64,000 nucleotides of DNA from Nocardia bhagyanarayanae (GCF_006716565.1 NZ_VFPG01000001.1:2480001-2544000), one strand, 5' to 3'; shown: positions 43,649 to 53,257, numbered from the stretch's first letter. Notes: a model not told the origin generated them from the sequence alone. Numbers and translations: made by a program.

Positions 43649-44776
43649 GTGCGCATCGTGCAGCTGGCGAACTTCTACGGTCCGCGGTCCGGCGGGCTGC
43701 GCACCGCATTGCATCATCTGGGCGCGGGCTACGTGGCGGCCGGGCACGAGGTGGTGCTGATCGTGCCGGGACCGCGCCGCAGCGAGGAGGTGCTGCCCGG
43801 CGGCGCGCTGCGGATCACCCTGCCCGCCTTGGCCATTCCGTGGACCGGCGGCTACCGCGCGGCCGACCCGCGCCGGGTCGCCGACGTGCTCACCGGGCTG
43901 CGGCCCGACGTGCTCGAGGTGTCCGACCGGCTCACGTTGCGCGGTTTCGGCCGCTGGGCGAGTCGCCGCGATGTGGCGAGCGTGATGATCTCGCACGAGC
44001 GGCTCGACCGGCTGCTCGGTCAGATCCTGCCGGGCTCGCTGGCCCGCCGGTGCGCCGACATCGCCAACCGGCACACCGCGGCCGAGTACGACATCGTCGT
44101 CTGCACAACGGAATTCGCGCGCGCGGAGTTCCTGCGCATCGGCGCGCCGAACGTCGAGCTGGTCCCGCTCGGGGTCGATCTGGACCTGTTCAGCCCGCGC
44201 CGCCGCGACCGCCGCCTGCGCGCCGACCTCGCGGCGGCCGGGCATCCGCTGCTCGTGCACTGCGGGCGGCTCTCGGTCGAGAAGCGCGTCGACCGCAGCA
44301 TCGAGGCGGTGGCGGAGCTGCGCAAGGCGGGCACCGAGGCGCGCCTCGTCGTCGCGGGCGACGGACCCCGCCGCGACGCGCTCGAACGGCGCGCGCGTGC
44401 GTTGCCGCCGCTGCCGAGCGGGCAGCCCGCGGTGCACTTCACCGGCTTCATCACCGATCGGGCGATGGTCGCGAAATTGCTTGCCACGGCGGACGTCTCG
44501 CTCGCCCCTGGTCCGCACGAGACCTTCGGGCTCGCCGCGCTGGAAGCGCTCGCTGCCGGCACGCCGGTGGTCGCGAGCCGCTCGTCGGCGCTCGCCGACA
44601 TCGTCACCGCCGACTGCGGCGCTGTCGCCGACGACCACCCCACCGCATTCGCCGAGGCCGTCACCGACGTGCTCGCGATGCCCGCGGTCGGCCGCCGCCG
44701 CGCCGCCCGCACCCGCGCCGAACAGTTCACCTGGCCCCGCGCCGTCGCGGGCATGTTGGACGTCCTCGGACGCTAA
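43649..44776 (+). CDS. mgtA: Glycosyltransferase family 4 mannosyltransferase MgtA
   Basis: A 375-aa GT4 enzyme (GT-B fold). VRIVQLANFYGPRSGGLRTALHHLGAGY at the N-terminus, VMISHERLDRLLGQILPG, VPLGVDLDLFSPRRRDRR, LVHCGRLSVEKRVDRSIEAV and the E-x7-E type HETFGLAALEALAAGTPVVA agree closely, from memory, with M. tuberculosis Rv0557 (MgtA). MgtA transfers mannose from GDP-mannose to a glucuronosyl-diacylglycerol lipid. The GTG at 43649 gives the homologous start. Its last 4 nt overlap the convergent rsmI stop. Confidence 0.88.
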   Translation: MRIVQLANFYGPRSGGLRTALHHLGAGYVAAGHEVVLIVPGPRRSEEVLPGGALRITLPALAIPWTGGYRAADPRRVADVLTGLRPDVLEVSDRLTLRGFGRWASRRDVASVMISHERLDRLLGQILPGSLARRCADIANRHTAAEYDIVVCTTEFARAEFLRIGAPNVELVPLGVDLDLFSPRRRDRRLRADLAAAGHPLLVHCGRLSVEKRVDRSIEAVAELRKAGTEARLVVAGDGPRRDALERRARALPPLPSGQPAVHFTGFITDRAMVAKLLATADVSLAPGPHETFGLAALEALAAGTPVVASRSSALADIVTADCGAVADDHPTAFAEAVTDVLAMPAVGRRRAARTRAEQFTWPRAVAGMLDVLGR

Positions 44777-45660
44777 TCCCGGGCGGCGAGGACGGCGTCG
44801 TACAACTCGCGGCGGGAGACGTTGTTGGCGCCGGCGATGTGGGCGCAGGCGTCCTTCAAGCGCAGGCCCTGGGCCGTCAGCGCTTCGACCTCGGCGACCA
44901 GGTCGGCCGGGTCGGTGGCCTTCGGTTGGGCGCCTTCCAGGACGACGGTGATCTCGCCGCGGGCGCTGTCGACGGCCCATTCCGCGAGTTCGGCAAGCGT
45001 GCCGCGGACGACCTGTTCGTAGGTCTTGGTGAGTTCGCGGCAGACGGCGGCGCGGCGGTCGGGGCCGAGCACCTCGACGGCGTCGGCCAGGCAGTCGGCC
45101 AGCCGGTGCGGCGCCTCGAAGAAGACGCAGGCGCGCGGCTCCTCGCGCAGAGTGCGCAGCCATTCCTTGCGCTGCCCCGACTTTCGCGGCGGGAAGCCGT
45201 CGAAGCAGAAGCGCTCCACCGGCAGCGCGGAGAGGGCGAGCGCGGTGGTGACGGCCGACGGACCCGGTAGGCAGGTGACCGGAAGATCCCGTTCCACGCA
45301 GGCCGCGACCATCCGATAGCCGGGGTCGCTGACCGAGGGCATGCCCGCGTCGGTGACCAGCAGAACGGTGCGCCCGGCCTCGATCTCGCTCAGCAGCGCC
45401 GGGATGCGGGCGGTCTCGACGTGGTCGTAGAAGCTCACCACCCGCCCGGTGATCTCGACGCCGAGCGCCTTGGCGAGGGCGCGGGTGCGGCGGGTGTCCT
45501 CGGCGGCGACCACGTCGGCGGATCCCAGCGCGTCGCGCAGGCGCTGGGACGCGTCCCCGATATCGCCCATCGGCGTCGCCCCGAGCACCAGCCGCCCGCC
45601 CGGGCCGCCCACCGTCGCCTGGTCTCCCACCGCACTCCCGTCTCGTTCGAAACCCGGCAA
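44773..45660 (-). CDS. rsmI: 16S rRNA (cytidine-1402-2'-O)-methyltransferase RsmI
   Basis: A 295-aa SAM-dependent methyltransferase of the tetrapyrrole-methylase fold that modifies C1402 in the ribosomal P site. GRLVLGATPMGDIGDASQRLRDAL, DVVAAEDTRRTRALAKAL, LLVTDAGMPSVSDPGYRMV and LPGPSAVTTALALSALP are the family signatures. The N-terminal 20 residues are not conserved-looking; the true start could be the TTG at 45660 or a GTG near 45630. It is convergent with mgtA and near pmt, as Rv1003/Rv1002c are in M. tuberculosis. Confidence 0.92.
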   Translation of the reverse strand: MPGFERDGSAVGDQATVGGPGGRLVLGATPMGDIGDASQRLRDALGSADVVAAEDTRRTRALAKALGVEITGRVVSFYDHVETARIPALLSEIEAGRTVLLVTDAGMPSVSDPGYRMVAACVERDLPVTCLPGPSAVTTALALSALPVERFCFDGFPPRKSGQRKEWLRTLREEPRACVFFEAPHRLADCLADAVEVLGPDRRAAVCRELTKTYEQVVRGTLAELAEWAVDSARGEITVVLEGAQPKATDPADLVAEVEALTAQGLRLKDACAHIAGANNVSRRELYDAVLAARD

Positions 45661-45756
45661 CCGCCGGACACGAGCAGCCTAAGCCCTGCCTCGAAGTCCG
45701 GCCTGACGCCTCCGGCGGTCTGGGAGGCCACCGCAGCGCCGAGACAGATTTCGTTA

Positions 45757-46530
45757 CTACGATGCGAGCCGCGCGTCGGTGGCGCCGGTGGCTGGGGGGC
45801 GTGCGTCCTTCTCGTCCCGGCCGGCCGCGGCGGTGAGCCTGCCGTCGACCATCTCGTACACGGCGTTCATCCGGGGCAGATGAGACCTGTCGTGGGTGAC
45901 CAGGAGGGTGGCGGTGTCGTGGGTACGGGTCATCTCCAGGATGAGGTCGATGACGGCCGCGCCGCGTTCGGAATCGAGGGCGCTGGTCGGTTCGTCGATC
46001 ACCAGGAGCGCGGGGTCGTTCATCAGTGCGCGGGCGATGTTCACGCGTTGGCGTTGACCGCCGGAAAGCTGGGCCGGGCGTTTGCCGCTGTGTTCGGCGA
46101 GCCCGACGGCGTCGAGCAAAGACATTGCCTTCTCGCGGATTTCGCGGCGACGGGCCGACATGGTGAGCAGACGTTGCCCGAGCCGATCCATTACCTCCAG
46201 TTGTTCGACCGCGGTGAGCGCGGGGATCAGATTCGCCTGCTGGAAGACGATGCCGATCGAACGCCTGCGCACCGCCGCCGCCTCTCGACGCGACAGCATG
46301 GCCAGATCCGCACGGCCATGGCCGGTGTCGAGGTACACGCCTCCCGAGTCCGGCCGCACGAGCGTGGCGACGACTGAGAGCAAGCTCGATTTCCCCGATC
46401 CGGATGGGCCGGTGATCGCGGCGACGGCGCCGCCGGAGACGGTCAAGCTCACGTGGTCGAGCGCGGTGATCCGGCCCGCTCCGTCTGGATACGTCAGGGT
46501 GACATCGTCGACGGACAAGGTGGCGGTCAT
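45757..46530 (-). CDS. ABC transporter ATP-binding protein (MacB/LolD-like)
   Basis: A 257-aa ATPase. Walker A GPSGSGKSS, Q-loop IVFQQANLI, signature LSGGQRQRV, Walker B LLVIDEPTSALDSE and switch His in LLVTHDRSH. The class is that of exporters paired with FtsX/MacB-like permeases. ATG 46530 is preceded by GGAGGA at 6 nt. It lies 17 bp downstream of the permease gene, and the pair is divergent from a NarL-type two-component system, so substrate export may respond to it. Confidence 0.88.
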   Translation of the reverse strand: MTATLSVDDVTLTYPDGAGRITALDHVSLTVSGGAVAAITGPSGSGKSSLLSVVATLVRPDSGGVYLDTGHGRADLAMLSRREAAAVRRRSIGIVFQQANLIPALTAVEQLEVMDRLGQRLLTMSARRREIREKAMSLLDAVGLAEHSGKRPAQLSGGQRQRVNIARALMNDPALLVIDEPTSALDSERGAAVIDLILEMTRTHDTATLLVTHDRSHLPRMNAVYEMVDGRLTAAAGRDEKDARPPATGATDARLAS

Positions 46531-46547
46531 AGCGGTTCCTCCAAGCA

Positions 46548-47603
46548 TCAGCGTGCCGCGCCGAGCGCGGTGAGCGGGTCGGTGGTGAACAGGAAGCGCA
46601 GGGCGAACGCGGCGCCGCACAGACCGAGCGCAATCAGCGCCCCCGCGGGCAGCAGCGTGGTCGCCGGGCTGAGGACGAATGGCAGCGCGGCACCCATGAG
46701 ACTCGCCGCCGCCACCGTGCACCCGAGGCCCGCGGCCACGCCGGCGACCAGCACGATCGCCGCTTGACCCAGCGCGTCGCGCACCAGCGATGCCGAGGTG
46801 GCGCCGAGCGCTTTCAATGTGGCGACATCGGGCAGTCGCTGGATCGTCCACACGGTGAAGAAGGCTCCGATGACCAAGGCGGATATGGCGAAGAGCAGCA
46901 GCGTCATCAATGTCAGCGAACCGTTCTCGGCTTGGTACGACCCGATCGCCGACAGGGCGCCTGACGCGCTGGTCGTAGTCGTGTGCGCCGCGGCGTTCAC
47001 CCCGTCCTGGTCCCGGATGCCGGATACGGCCAGCACGGTCGCCGCTCCGGAACGCGGGCTCACTGAGCGCCAGTCCTGCCAGGTCATCCAGACGACGGGT
47101 GTATGGCTGTACCAGTCGTCGTCATGCACCGCCGCGACCGTGAAAATGCGTCCGCCGAGCGCGATCTCGTCGTCCGGCGCCGCGCCCAGCGATGCGGCGG
47201 CGCCGGAGCTCAGAACGACGGCGCCCTGCGTGGTACCGGTGTGGTTGCCGAATGCGCTCCCGTCGGTGCCGAACAGCGCGACCTGGGTGGGCGCCGCGGC
47301 ACCGGACACCAACTCGGCGCGGGTCCGGCTGATACCGATCGGCGCGACCGAACCGGCCGCCGAGCGCCAGGTGTCGATCTGTTGGTCGGTGAGGGCCGAG
47401 GCGTCGAAGGACGGGGCCGCGCCGGTGTCGGCGAAGACCAAGGCATCGGCGTCGATGCGCTGGACCGCGGAAATGTTCTGATGCGCGAGGCCCGCGGTGA
47501 GGCCGCTGAGAAAACTCACCAGCAGCGCGACCAAAGCGACGACCAGCGTGATGAGCACGAACCGGCCGCGGGCGACGCGAAGATCACGAAGTGCGACGAA
47601 CAT
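46548..47603 (-). CDS. FtsX/DevC-type ABC transporter permease
   Basis: A 351-aa permease. MFVALRDLRVARGRFVLITLVVALVALLVSFLSGL gives the first helix, a large extracytoplasmic domain follows (about 40-215), then three helices (LTLMTLLLFAISALVIGAFFTVW, AAIVLVAGVAAGLGCTVAAASL, TLLPAGALIALGLCGAAFALRFLF). ATL KALGA (PDVATLKALGATSASLVRDAL) is the coupling helix region of FtsX-like permeases. An upstream ATG at 47639 would add 12 residues. It makes one exporter with the downstream ATPase. The substrate is unknown. Confidence 0.85.
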   Translation of the reverse strand: MFVALRDLRVARGRFVLITLVVALVALLVSFLSGLTAGLAHQNISAVQRIDADALVFADTGAAPSFDASALTDQQIDTWRSAAGSVAPIGISRTRAELVSGAAAPTQVALFGTDGSAFGNHTGTTQGAVVLSSGAAASLGAAPDDEIALGGRIFTVAAVHDDDWYSHTPVVWMTWQDWRSVSPRSGAATVLAVSGIRDQDGVNAAAHTTTTSASGALSAIGSYQAENGSLTLMTLLLFAISALVIGAFFTVWTIQRLPDVATLKALGATSASLVRDALGQAAIVLVAGVAAGLGCTVAAASLMGAALPFVLSPATTLLPAGALIALGLCGAAFALRFLFTTDPLTALGAAR

Positions 47604-47734
47604 GTCGGCCACTGTGCCCCGTGACCTCGGCTCGCTCATCGCACGCGGGAACCAACCTCGCACGATCGAAGGGTGGTCCCGGCTTTACACCTTTCGATGG
47701 ATGCGCTCCGGGTAGCCGGGCATACGCTGGCAGC

Positions 47735-48967
47735 GTGCACTCGTCGCCGCTCACCCCTGTCGTCACCGCCTTGCGGCTGGGGCTGCATGTCCTGGTGACG
47801 GCGCTTGCCGCCGTGGTCGTCGTCCGGGCTCTGCTGCCCGGCGCCCCGCACCCGGCCGTGGTGGCGGGGGTGGGTATCGGCTTCGTCGTCGTCTATTTCG
47901 CGGGCGCGGCGAACAGCGGCAGGTACGGGACGCTGCTGTGGTCGACTGCCCTGACCGTGCTTTGGCTCGTCCTGGTCGCACTCTCCGCCGACGCCATCTA
48001 TCTGGCCTTCGGCTTGTTCTTCCTTTACCTGCATCTGCTGCCCCGGCCGGTCAACTTCCTGGCCGTGGCCGCGGCGACCGCTGTCGCCGTGGCCGGCTTC
48101 GGGATGCACCGCGGTTGGTCGGTGGCGGGGGTGATCGGACCGGTGCTCGGTGCGTCGGTCGCGGTGGGTATCGCAGTCGGCTACCGGATGCTGTTCCGCG
48201 AATCCGTGGAACGAGAACGGCTGATCGCCGAATTGCTCAGAACGAGGGCCTCACTCGCCGAACAGGAACGCACCGCGGGCAAACTGGCCGAACGTGAACG
48301 TCTCGCACAGGAAATCCACGACACCGTCGCGCAGGGGCTGAGCAGCATCCAATTGCTGCTGCACGCCGCCGAACAGGCGGCGCCCGATCATCCCGCACTG
48401 CCGCAGATTCGATTGGCGCGCGCGACAGCCGCAGAGGATCTGGCCGAAACGCGAAGGCTCATTACGGAATTGGCGCCGGTAGCGCTGGAAGGACAGTCGC
48501 TGGCGCAAGCGCTGGACCGAGTCTGTCGCCGAGCCGCCACGCCGGGCTTGGCCACCCAGTTGATCATCGAGGGACGGCCGGAACGGCTGCCGATGCCGAT
48601 CGAGGCCGCGCTGGTTCGTATCGCACAGAGCGCGGTATCCAATGTCGTCCGGCACGCGGGGGCCGCCAGGATGCGCCTCACCCTCACTTACGCCGAGGCC
48701 GAGGTACTGCTCGATATCGTCGACGACGGGGTCGGTATTTCGTCGCGCGTCCTCCGGCAGCCCCCGCCAGGAAGCTTCGGCCTCGCCGCCATGCGCAGCC
48801 GTGTCGAGCAGCAGGGTGGCGCGATGACTGTCGAGTCCGAACCTGGCCATACCGCGGTAACGGTCTCGTTTCCGGTGCCGGCCCGTTCCGGCGGCGATGC
48901 GCCGGCCGACTCGCCGGAATCACCGGCGTCAGGCCACGCCATCGCGCCGCGACACCACACGTTCTGA
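47735..48967 (+). CDS. NarL-family sensor histidine kinase
   Basis: A 410-aa membrane kinase. Five to six membrane helices fill residues 10-160. The HisKA_3 dimerisation domain has His in ERLAQEIHDTVAQGLSSIQLLLH, and the ATP-binding domain contains VSNVVRHAGA and VDDGVGI. The GTG start at 47735 precedes the first helix directly. The response regulator follows 15 bp downstream, and the ABC exporter operon is divergent 131 bp away. This arrangement suggests that the system controls the exporter, as with LiaRS/BceRS-type systems; that is inference. Confidence 0.87.
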   Translation: MHSSPLTPVVTALRLGLHVLVTALAAVVVVRALLPGAPHPAVVAGVGIGFVVVYFAGAANSGRYGTLLWSTALTVLWLVLVALSADAIYLAFGLFFLYLHLLPRPVNFLAVAAATAVAVAGFGMHRGWSVAGVIGPVLGASVAVGIAVGYRMLFRESVERERLIAELLRTRASLAEQERTAGKLAERERLAQEIHDTVAQGLSSIQLLLHAAEQAAPDHPALPQIRLARATAAEDLAETRRLITELAPVALEGQSLAQALDRVCRRAATPGLATQLIIEGRPERLPMPIEAALVRIAQSAVSNVVRHAGAARMRLTLTYAEAEVLLDIVDDGVGISSRVLRQPPPGSFGLAAMRSRVEQQGGAMTVESEPGHTAVTVSFPVPARSGGDAPADSPESPASGHAIAPRHHTF

Positions 48968-48982
48968 ATCGAGGTGCCCGCG

Positions 48983-49600
48983 ATGATCCGCCTCCTTCTC
49001 GCGGACGATCACGCCATCGTCCGGGCTGGGCTGCGCGCGCTGCTCGACGCGGCGCGCGATGTCCGCGTTGTCGGCGATGTCGCCACCGCCGAGACCGCGG
49101 TCGCCTTTTGCGCCACCGAACCCGTCGACGTGGTCCTGATGGATCTCAGCTTCGGCCAAGGCCGCTCCGGCGCCGAGGCGACTTCGGAGCTGCGCGCTCT
49201 CCCGAACCCGCCGAACGTCCTCGTGGTGACCAATTACGAAACCGACGCCGACATCCTCGGCGCCATCGAGGCAGGCGCCTGCGGCTACATCCTCAAAGAC
49301 ACCCCGCCTGCCGAGCTGCTCTCCGCCGTTCGTGCGGCGGCGGCGGGCGAGAGCGTGCTCTCACCGACCGTCGCCTCGCGCCTGATGTCCCGCGTCCGAC
49401 GCCCCGACACGACGCTCAGCCCTCGCGAAATCGAAGTCTTGCGCTTGGTCGCCGACGGCCGATCGAATCGCGACATAGCTCGTGAGCTGTTTCTGAGCGA
49501 AACCACAGTCAAGTCTCACCTGGTCCATGTCTACGGCAAACTCGGCGTGCGCTCCCGCACGTCCGCGGTGGCCAGGGCGCGAGAGCAGGGCGCGATCTAG
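48983..49600 (+). CDS. NarL/LuxR-type response regulator
   Basis: A 205-aa DNA-binding response regulator. Receiver domain: LLADDHAIVRAGLRALL, phospho-acceptor Asp in VDVVLMDLSFGQ, Lys in YILKDTPPAEL. Output LuxR helix-turn-helix: LSPREIEVLRLVADGRSNRDIARELFLSETTVKSHLVHVYGKLGVRSR. ATG 48983 is used; a GTG at 48974 would add three residues. It partners the kinase just upstream. The likely target is the divergent ABC exporter. Confidence 0.9.
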   Translation: MIRLLLADDHAIVRAGLRALLDAARDVRVVGDVATAETAVAFCATEPVDVVLMDLSFGQGRSGAEATSELRALPNPPNVLVVTNYETDADILGAIEAGACGYILKDTPPAELLSAVRAAAAGESVLSPTVASRLMSRVRRPDTTLSPREIEVLRLVADGRSNRDIARELFLSETTVKSHLVHVYGKLGVRSRTSAVARAREQGAI

Positions 49601-49715
49601 TACGCGGGACCGGGCGTGGGTCCGGCCTTTGCTCCGGCGACGACGAGGTGTGATTCGGGCGGTGTCCGGGTCACCGATGCGGGACCTCGGGCCCCGCACC
49701 TAATACGATCGGGGC

Positions 49716-51314
49716 GTGACCCAGGTGACCTCCCGCGCGACCGTACCCGGGGCCGTGCCCACCTGGTCGAGCCCCGCGCCGCTTCGGCCGTCGCCCGATT
49801 TCGGGCCCACCGACACCCTGCGCGGCTGGCTGGTCACGGCCTTTCTGACCGCGATCGCGGCGGTGACTCGGTTCACCATGCTGAACTATCCGACCGACGC
49901 GGGCACCCCCGTCTTCGACGAGAAGCACTACGCGCCGCAGGCCTGGCAGATGCTGACCGGCGGCGGCGTGGAGGACAATCCCGGCTACGGGCTCGTGGTG
50001 CATCCGCCGGTCGGCAAGCAGATGATCGCCATCGGCGAGTTCCTGTTCGGCTACAACGGCTGGGGCTGGCGGTTCACCGCCGCGCTCGCCGGAACCGTGC
50101 TGGTTTTGCTCGTCATTCGAATCACGCGCAGGCTCGCTCGATCGACGCTGATCGGCGCGATCGCCGGCATCCTGATGATCGCCGACGGGCTGCTCTTCGT
50201 CTCCTCCCGCATCGGCATGCTCGACATCTTCATGGCGCTGTTCATCACCGCTGCCTTCGGCTGCCTGGTGCTGGACCGGGACGACGTGCGGGCCAGAATG
50301 GCGCGGGTCGACCTCGAAGGACGCGTCGGCGCGACGCCGTGGGGTCCGCGACTAGGGGTGCGCTGGTGGCGTTTCGGCGCGGGCGTGCTGCTCGGCCTCG
50401 CGTGCGGCACCAAGTGGTCCGGCATCTATTTCATCGCCGCGTTCGGCATCCTGAGCGTCTGCTTCGACGTGGCGGCGCGCCGCGCGTACGGGGTGCGCAA
50501 GCCCTGGCTTGGGACGGCGCTGCGCGACGTGGGTCCCGCGCTCTACGCGCTGGTGCTGATCCCGCTCGGCGTCTATCTGGCCACCTACTGGGCCTGGTTC
50601 GTGAGCGAGACCGGCGTGTACCGGTACGCGGTCGGCAATCAGGTGGGGTCGGACGGTCCGTGGTCGTTCCTGCCCGACGCGTTGCGCTCGCTGTGGTTCT
50701 ACAGCGGCGAATCGCTGCACTTCCACGAAGGACTGACGAACTCCGCGGGCAACCACCACCCGTGGGAATCCAAGCCGTGGACGTGGCCGATGGGTCTGCG
50801 GCCGATGCTGTACTACTACGCCGACACCAACGTCACCGGCTGCGGACAGGCGCAGTGCGTGAAGGCCGTGATGCTGATCGGCACCCCGGCGATCTGGTGG
50901 ATCGCCCTTCCGGTGGTCGGCTGGCTGTTGTGGCGCAGTGTCGTCCGGCGTGACTGGCGCTACGCGGCGGTGCTGACCGGCTACGGCGCGGCGCTACTGC
51001 CCTGGTTCCTGACCCTGGACCGGCAGATGTACTACTTCTACGCGGTGCCGCTCGCGCCCTTCTTGATGATGGGCGTCGCGCTCGCGCTCGGCGACGTCAT
51101 GGGACCGGCACGCTCGACGCCGCTACCGCGCAGCCCGCTGGGCACCTTCCTTCCCGAGGTGCCCAACGAGCGGCACAGTCTCGGGCTGCTCGCGGTCTGC
51201 CTGTATCTGGGCTTGGTGGTCGCGAACTTCATCTGGCTGTGGCCGATCCTGACCGCGCTGCCGATCACGCCGGCCAGCTGGCACGACCATCTCTGGCTGC
51301 CCAGCTGGCGTTAG
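49716..51314 (+). CDS. pmt: Protein O-mannosyltransferase
   Basis: A 532-aa integral membrane GT-C enzyme that transfers mannose from polyprenyl-phosphate-mannose to Ser/Thr of exported proteins. The first loop FDEKHYAPQAWQ carries the catalytic Asp-Glu pair; RxGMLDIFMALF and about 11 helices follow. CGTKWSGIYF, WSWPMGLRPM-like WTWPMGLRPMLYYY and the C-terminal WLPSW are typical of actinobacterial PMT (Rv1002c). In mycobacteria it works with the Sec machinery. The GTG start at 49716 is near AATACGATC. Tandem repeats begin at its last base. Confidence 0.9.
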   Translation: MTQVTSRATVPGAVPTWSSPAPLRPSPDFGPTDTLRGWLVTAFLTAIAAVTRFTMLNYPTDAGTPVFDEKHYAPQAWQMLTGGGVEDNPGYGLVVHPPVGKQMIAIGEFLFGYNGWGWRFTAALAGTVLVLLVIRITRRLARSTLIGAIAGILMIADGLLFVSSRIGMLDIFMALFITAAFGCLVLDRDDVRARMARVDLEGRVGATPWGPRLGVRWWRFGAGVLLGLACGTKWSGIYFIAAFGILSVCFDVAARRAYGVRKPWLGTALRDVGPALYALVLIPLGVYLATYWAWFVSETGVYRYAVGNQVGSDGPWSFLPDALRSLWFYSGESLHFHEGLTNSAGNHHPWESKPWTWPMGLRPMLYYYADTNVTGCGQAQCVKAVMLIGTPAIWWIALPVVGWLLWRSVVRRDWRYAAVLTGYGAALLPWFLTLDRQMYYFYAVPLAPFLMMGVALALGDVMGPARSTPLPRSPLGTFLPEVPNERHSLGLLAVCLYLGLVVANFIWLWPILTALPITPASWHDHLWLPSWR

Positions 51315-51492
51315 GCGTACCTCCGCATTCGCTCCGGCCATGCGCGGTCTGACGACGGACTGCGTCCGGCAGCGCCTTCTCGGCGTACCTCCGCCTCCGC
51401 TCCGGCCATGCGCGGTCTGACGACGGACTGCGTCCGGCAGCGCCTTCTCGGCGTACCTCCGCATTCGCTCCGGCCATGCGCGGTCTGGCGGC
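51314..51492 (+). repeat. Tandem 68-bp intergenic repeat, about 2.6 units
   Basis: Units starting GGCGTACCTCCGC at 51314, 51382 and 51450 repeat with an exact 68-bp period. The third is truncated after about 40 bp. Each contains the core CTCCGC..TCGCTCCGGCCATGCGCGG, which can fold into a CCGCAT/ATGCGG-type hairpin, and then GACGACGGACTGCGTCCGGC. A single core copy is found at 15257. The array lies between pmt and the convergent GntR gene. It is not CRISPR: units have no variable spacers. Confidence 0.85.
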
Positions 51493-51504
51493 GGGCGGTG
51501 CCGA

Positions 51505-51864
51505 TCAGTACTCGAGCGCGGATTTGACGTAGCGGAGCGCGGTTTCGTCGTCCAGGCCGAGTCGTCGGATGGCCGACACGTACGCTGTCGCGGCGCGTCC
51601 GGCGGCGTCGCGGGTCGGGTCGCCGGAGGACGCGATGAACGAACCCTGCCTGCCCCTGGTCTCCAGCACGCCGTCGGCCTCCAGTTCGCGGTAGGCGCGC
51701 GCGACGGTGTTGGGCGCCAGGTTCAGCTGGGCGGCCAACGCCCGCACGGTGGGAATCTTCGTGCCTGCGGTCAGTTCGCCGGAGCGCACCTGCGCGATGA
51801 CCGCCAGCCGCAGCTGCTCGTACGGCGGGACGGGCGAATCGTGGCTGATCGTCACGGTCAACAT
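51505..51864 (-). CDS. GntR-family (YtrA-type) transcriptional regulator
   Basis: A 119-aa winged-helix regulator of the short YtrA type. VPPYEQLRLAVIAQVRSGELTAGTKIPTVRALAAQLNLAPNTVARAYRELEADGVLETRGRQGSFI is the complete GntR DNA-binding domain, and only about 35 residues follow it. YtrA proteins usually repress neighbouring transporter genes; here none is adjacent. It lies 7 bp downstream of arcA on the same strand, so the two are probably cotranscribed. Confidence 0.87.
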   Translation of the reverse strand: MLTVTISHDSPVPPYEQLRLAVIAQVRSGELTAGTKIPTVRALAAQLNLAPNTVARAYRELEADGVLETRGRQGSFIASSGDPTRDAAGRAATAYVSAIRRLGLDDETALRYVKSALEY

Positions 51865-51871
51865 CGGCGGC

Positions 51872-53167
51872 TCACACGTCGTCCCTGGCCAGCGGACAGG
51901 ACAGACACCGTGGGCCGCCGCGCCCGGAACCGAGCTCCGAGCCGGGAATCGGCAGCACCTCGATACCCGCGTCCAGCAGCCGCGCGTTGGTCATCTCGTT
52001 GCGCTCGTAGGCGATCACGACGCCGGGGGCTACGGCGAGGGTGTTGTTGCCGTCGTCCCACTGTTCGCGCTCGGCGGTGACGCCGTCGAGTCCGGTGTCG
52101 ATCACCCGCAGCTTGCCGATGCCCATCGCCTCGGCCGCCGCGGGCAGGAACGGATCGGGGCCGCGCATCGTCACCCCGCCGCCGCCCTCGTGGCTCACGT
52201 AGTCGTCCTCGCGGTGAATCGTGAACGCGCGCAGCTCGTCTCGCACCGCCGGGTACATCACCACGGCATCGGTGTCGACCATGGTGCACACCGTGTCCAG
52301 GTGCATGGTCGCCCGCGTCTGGGCGATCGGGATGACGAGCACGGTGTGCGCGAGTCCGTCGTCGAACAGGCTGCGCGCCAACGCTTCCGCCCCGGCGGGC
52401 GTGGTCCGTTCGCCGACGCCGACGGCGACCACGCCGGAAGCGAGCAGCAGCACGTCGCCGCCTTCGATCGGCGCGGTGTGCGATTCGTAGGCCCGCCGCA
52501 CCCCGAGGAAGCGCGGGTGGAAGGCGTAGATGAGATCGGTCAGCGAGGTCTCGCGGATCCGGGCGGGCAGGGCGAGCGAGGTGATCGCCACGCGCGGACC
52601 GACCCAGAACGAGGAGTCCCTGGTGAACAACAGGTTGGGCAGCGGGTCGATGACGAAATCGTGCCCGTGGTGCATCCGCCGTACCAGCGAGGCCGCGTCG
52701 GGCCCGAACGGCAGTTCGTCGAAGGTCATGCCCGCCATCAGGATCTCGGCCAGCTCCTCGGCGGGCACACCGCGCAGGTAGGCGGCCAGCTCGTCGGCGA
52801 GCACGTGGCCGAGCCTGCGCGCGTCGACGGCGGCCGAGATGCCCTGGATTCGCGCCGCGCCGCTGGCCGAGATCGTCTCGGCGAGCAGATCCGCCAGCAG
52901 CAGCACCTCGACGCCGCGGTCGCGCAACACGTCGGCGAAGGTGTCGTGTTCCTGTTGCGCCCGCTCCACCCAGGGGATGCCGTCGAAGAGCAACTGATCG
53001 TTGTTGCGCGGGGTGAGCCTGCGCAGTTCGGCGCCCGGCCGGTGTAGCAACACCGTGCGCAGGGCGCCCACCTCGGAAGTAACTCCGTAGCGTGGTTCGT
53101 CGGCGCGGTCGGGCCTGCCCCCGCGCCGGTCCTTTTCATCGTCGACGGGCACAGCGTCTGCTCCCAT
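51872..53167 (-). CDS. arcA: Arginine deiminase ArcA
   Basis: A cytoplasmic enzyme of about 431 aa converting arginine to citrulline and ammonia. Motifs: [52 protein letters not shown]-type [13 protein letters not shown] and the catalytic Cys421 in [11 protein letters not shown]. The start is uncertain: ATG 53167 gives an extra N-terminus of about 35 residues compared with M. tuberculosis ArcA; ATGs at 53215 and 53251 are further upstream. No arcB or arcC is adjacent. It is divergent from soxR, whose dyad lies 91 bp upstream. Confidence 0.92.
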   Translation of the reverse strand: MGADAVPVDDEKDRRGGRPDRADEPRYGVTSEVGALRTVLLHRPGAELRRLTPRNNDQLLFDGIPWVERAQQEHDTFADVLRDRGVEVLLLADLLAETISASGAARIQGISAAVDARRLGHVLADELAAYLRGVPAEELAEILMAGMTFDELPFGPDAASLVRRMHHGHDFVIDPLPNLLFTRDSSFWVGPRVAITSLALPARIRETSLTDLIYAFHPRFLGVRRAYESHTAPIEGGDVLLLASGVVAVGVGERTTPAGAEALARSLFDDGLAHTVLVIPIAQTRATMHLDTVCTMVDTDAVVMYPAVRDELRAFTIHREDDYVSHEGGGGVTMRGPDPFLPAAAEAMGIGKLRVIDTGLDGVTAEREQWDDGNNTLAVAPGVVIAYERNEMTNARLLDAGIEVLPIPGSELGSGRGGPRCLSCPLARDDV

Positions 53168-53257
53168 CCTCCGACCGTAGTTCGGGATCGGCACAACAGG
53201 ACGGAAATCGGCCATCGAATGCCGTGGGGTGTCCGAATTCGTCCCCAGCACATCCTA

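Noticed and set aside
43589..46633. 1014-codon minus-strand frame across mgtA, rsmI and the ABC ATPase
   Set aside because: Low-complexity shadow; the three real genes have all diagnostic motifs.
51314..51492. CRISPR-like array
   Set aside because: Units are contiguous 68-bp repeats with no unique spacers and no cas genes nearby.
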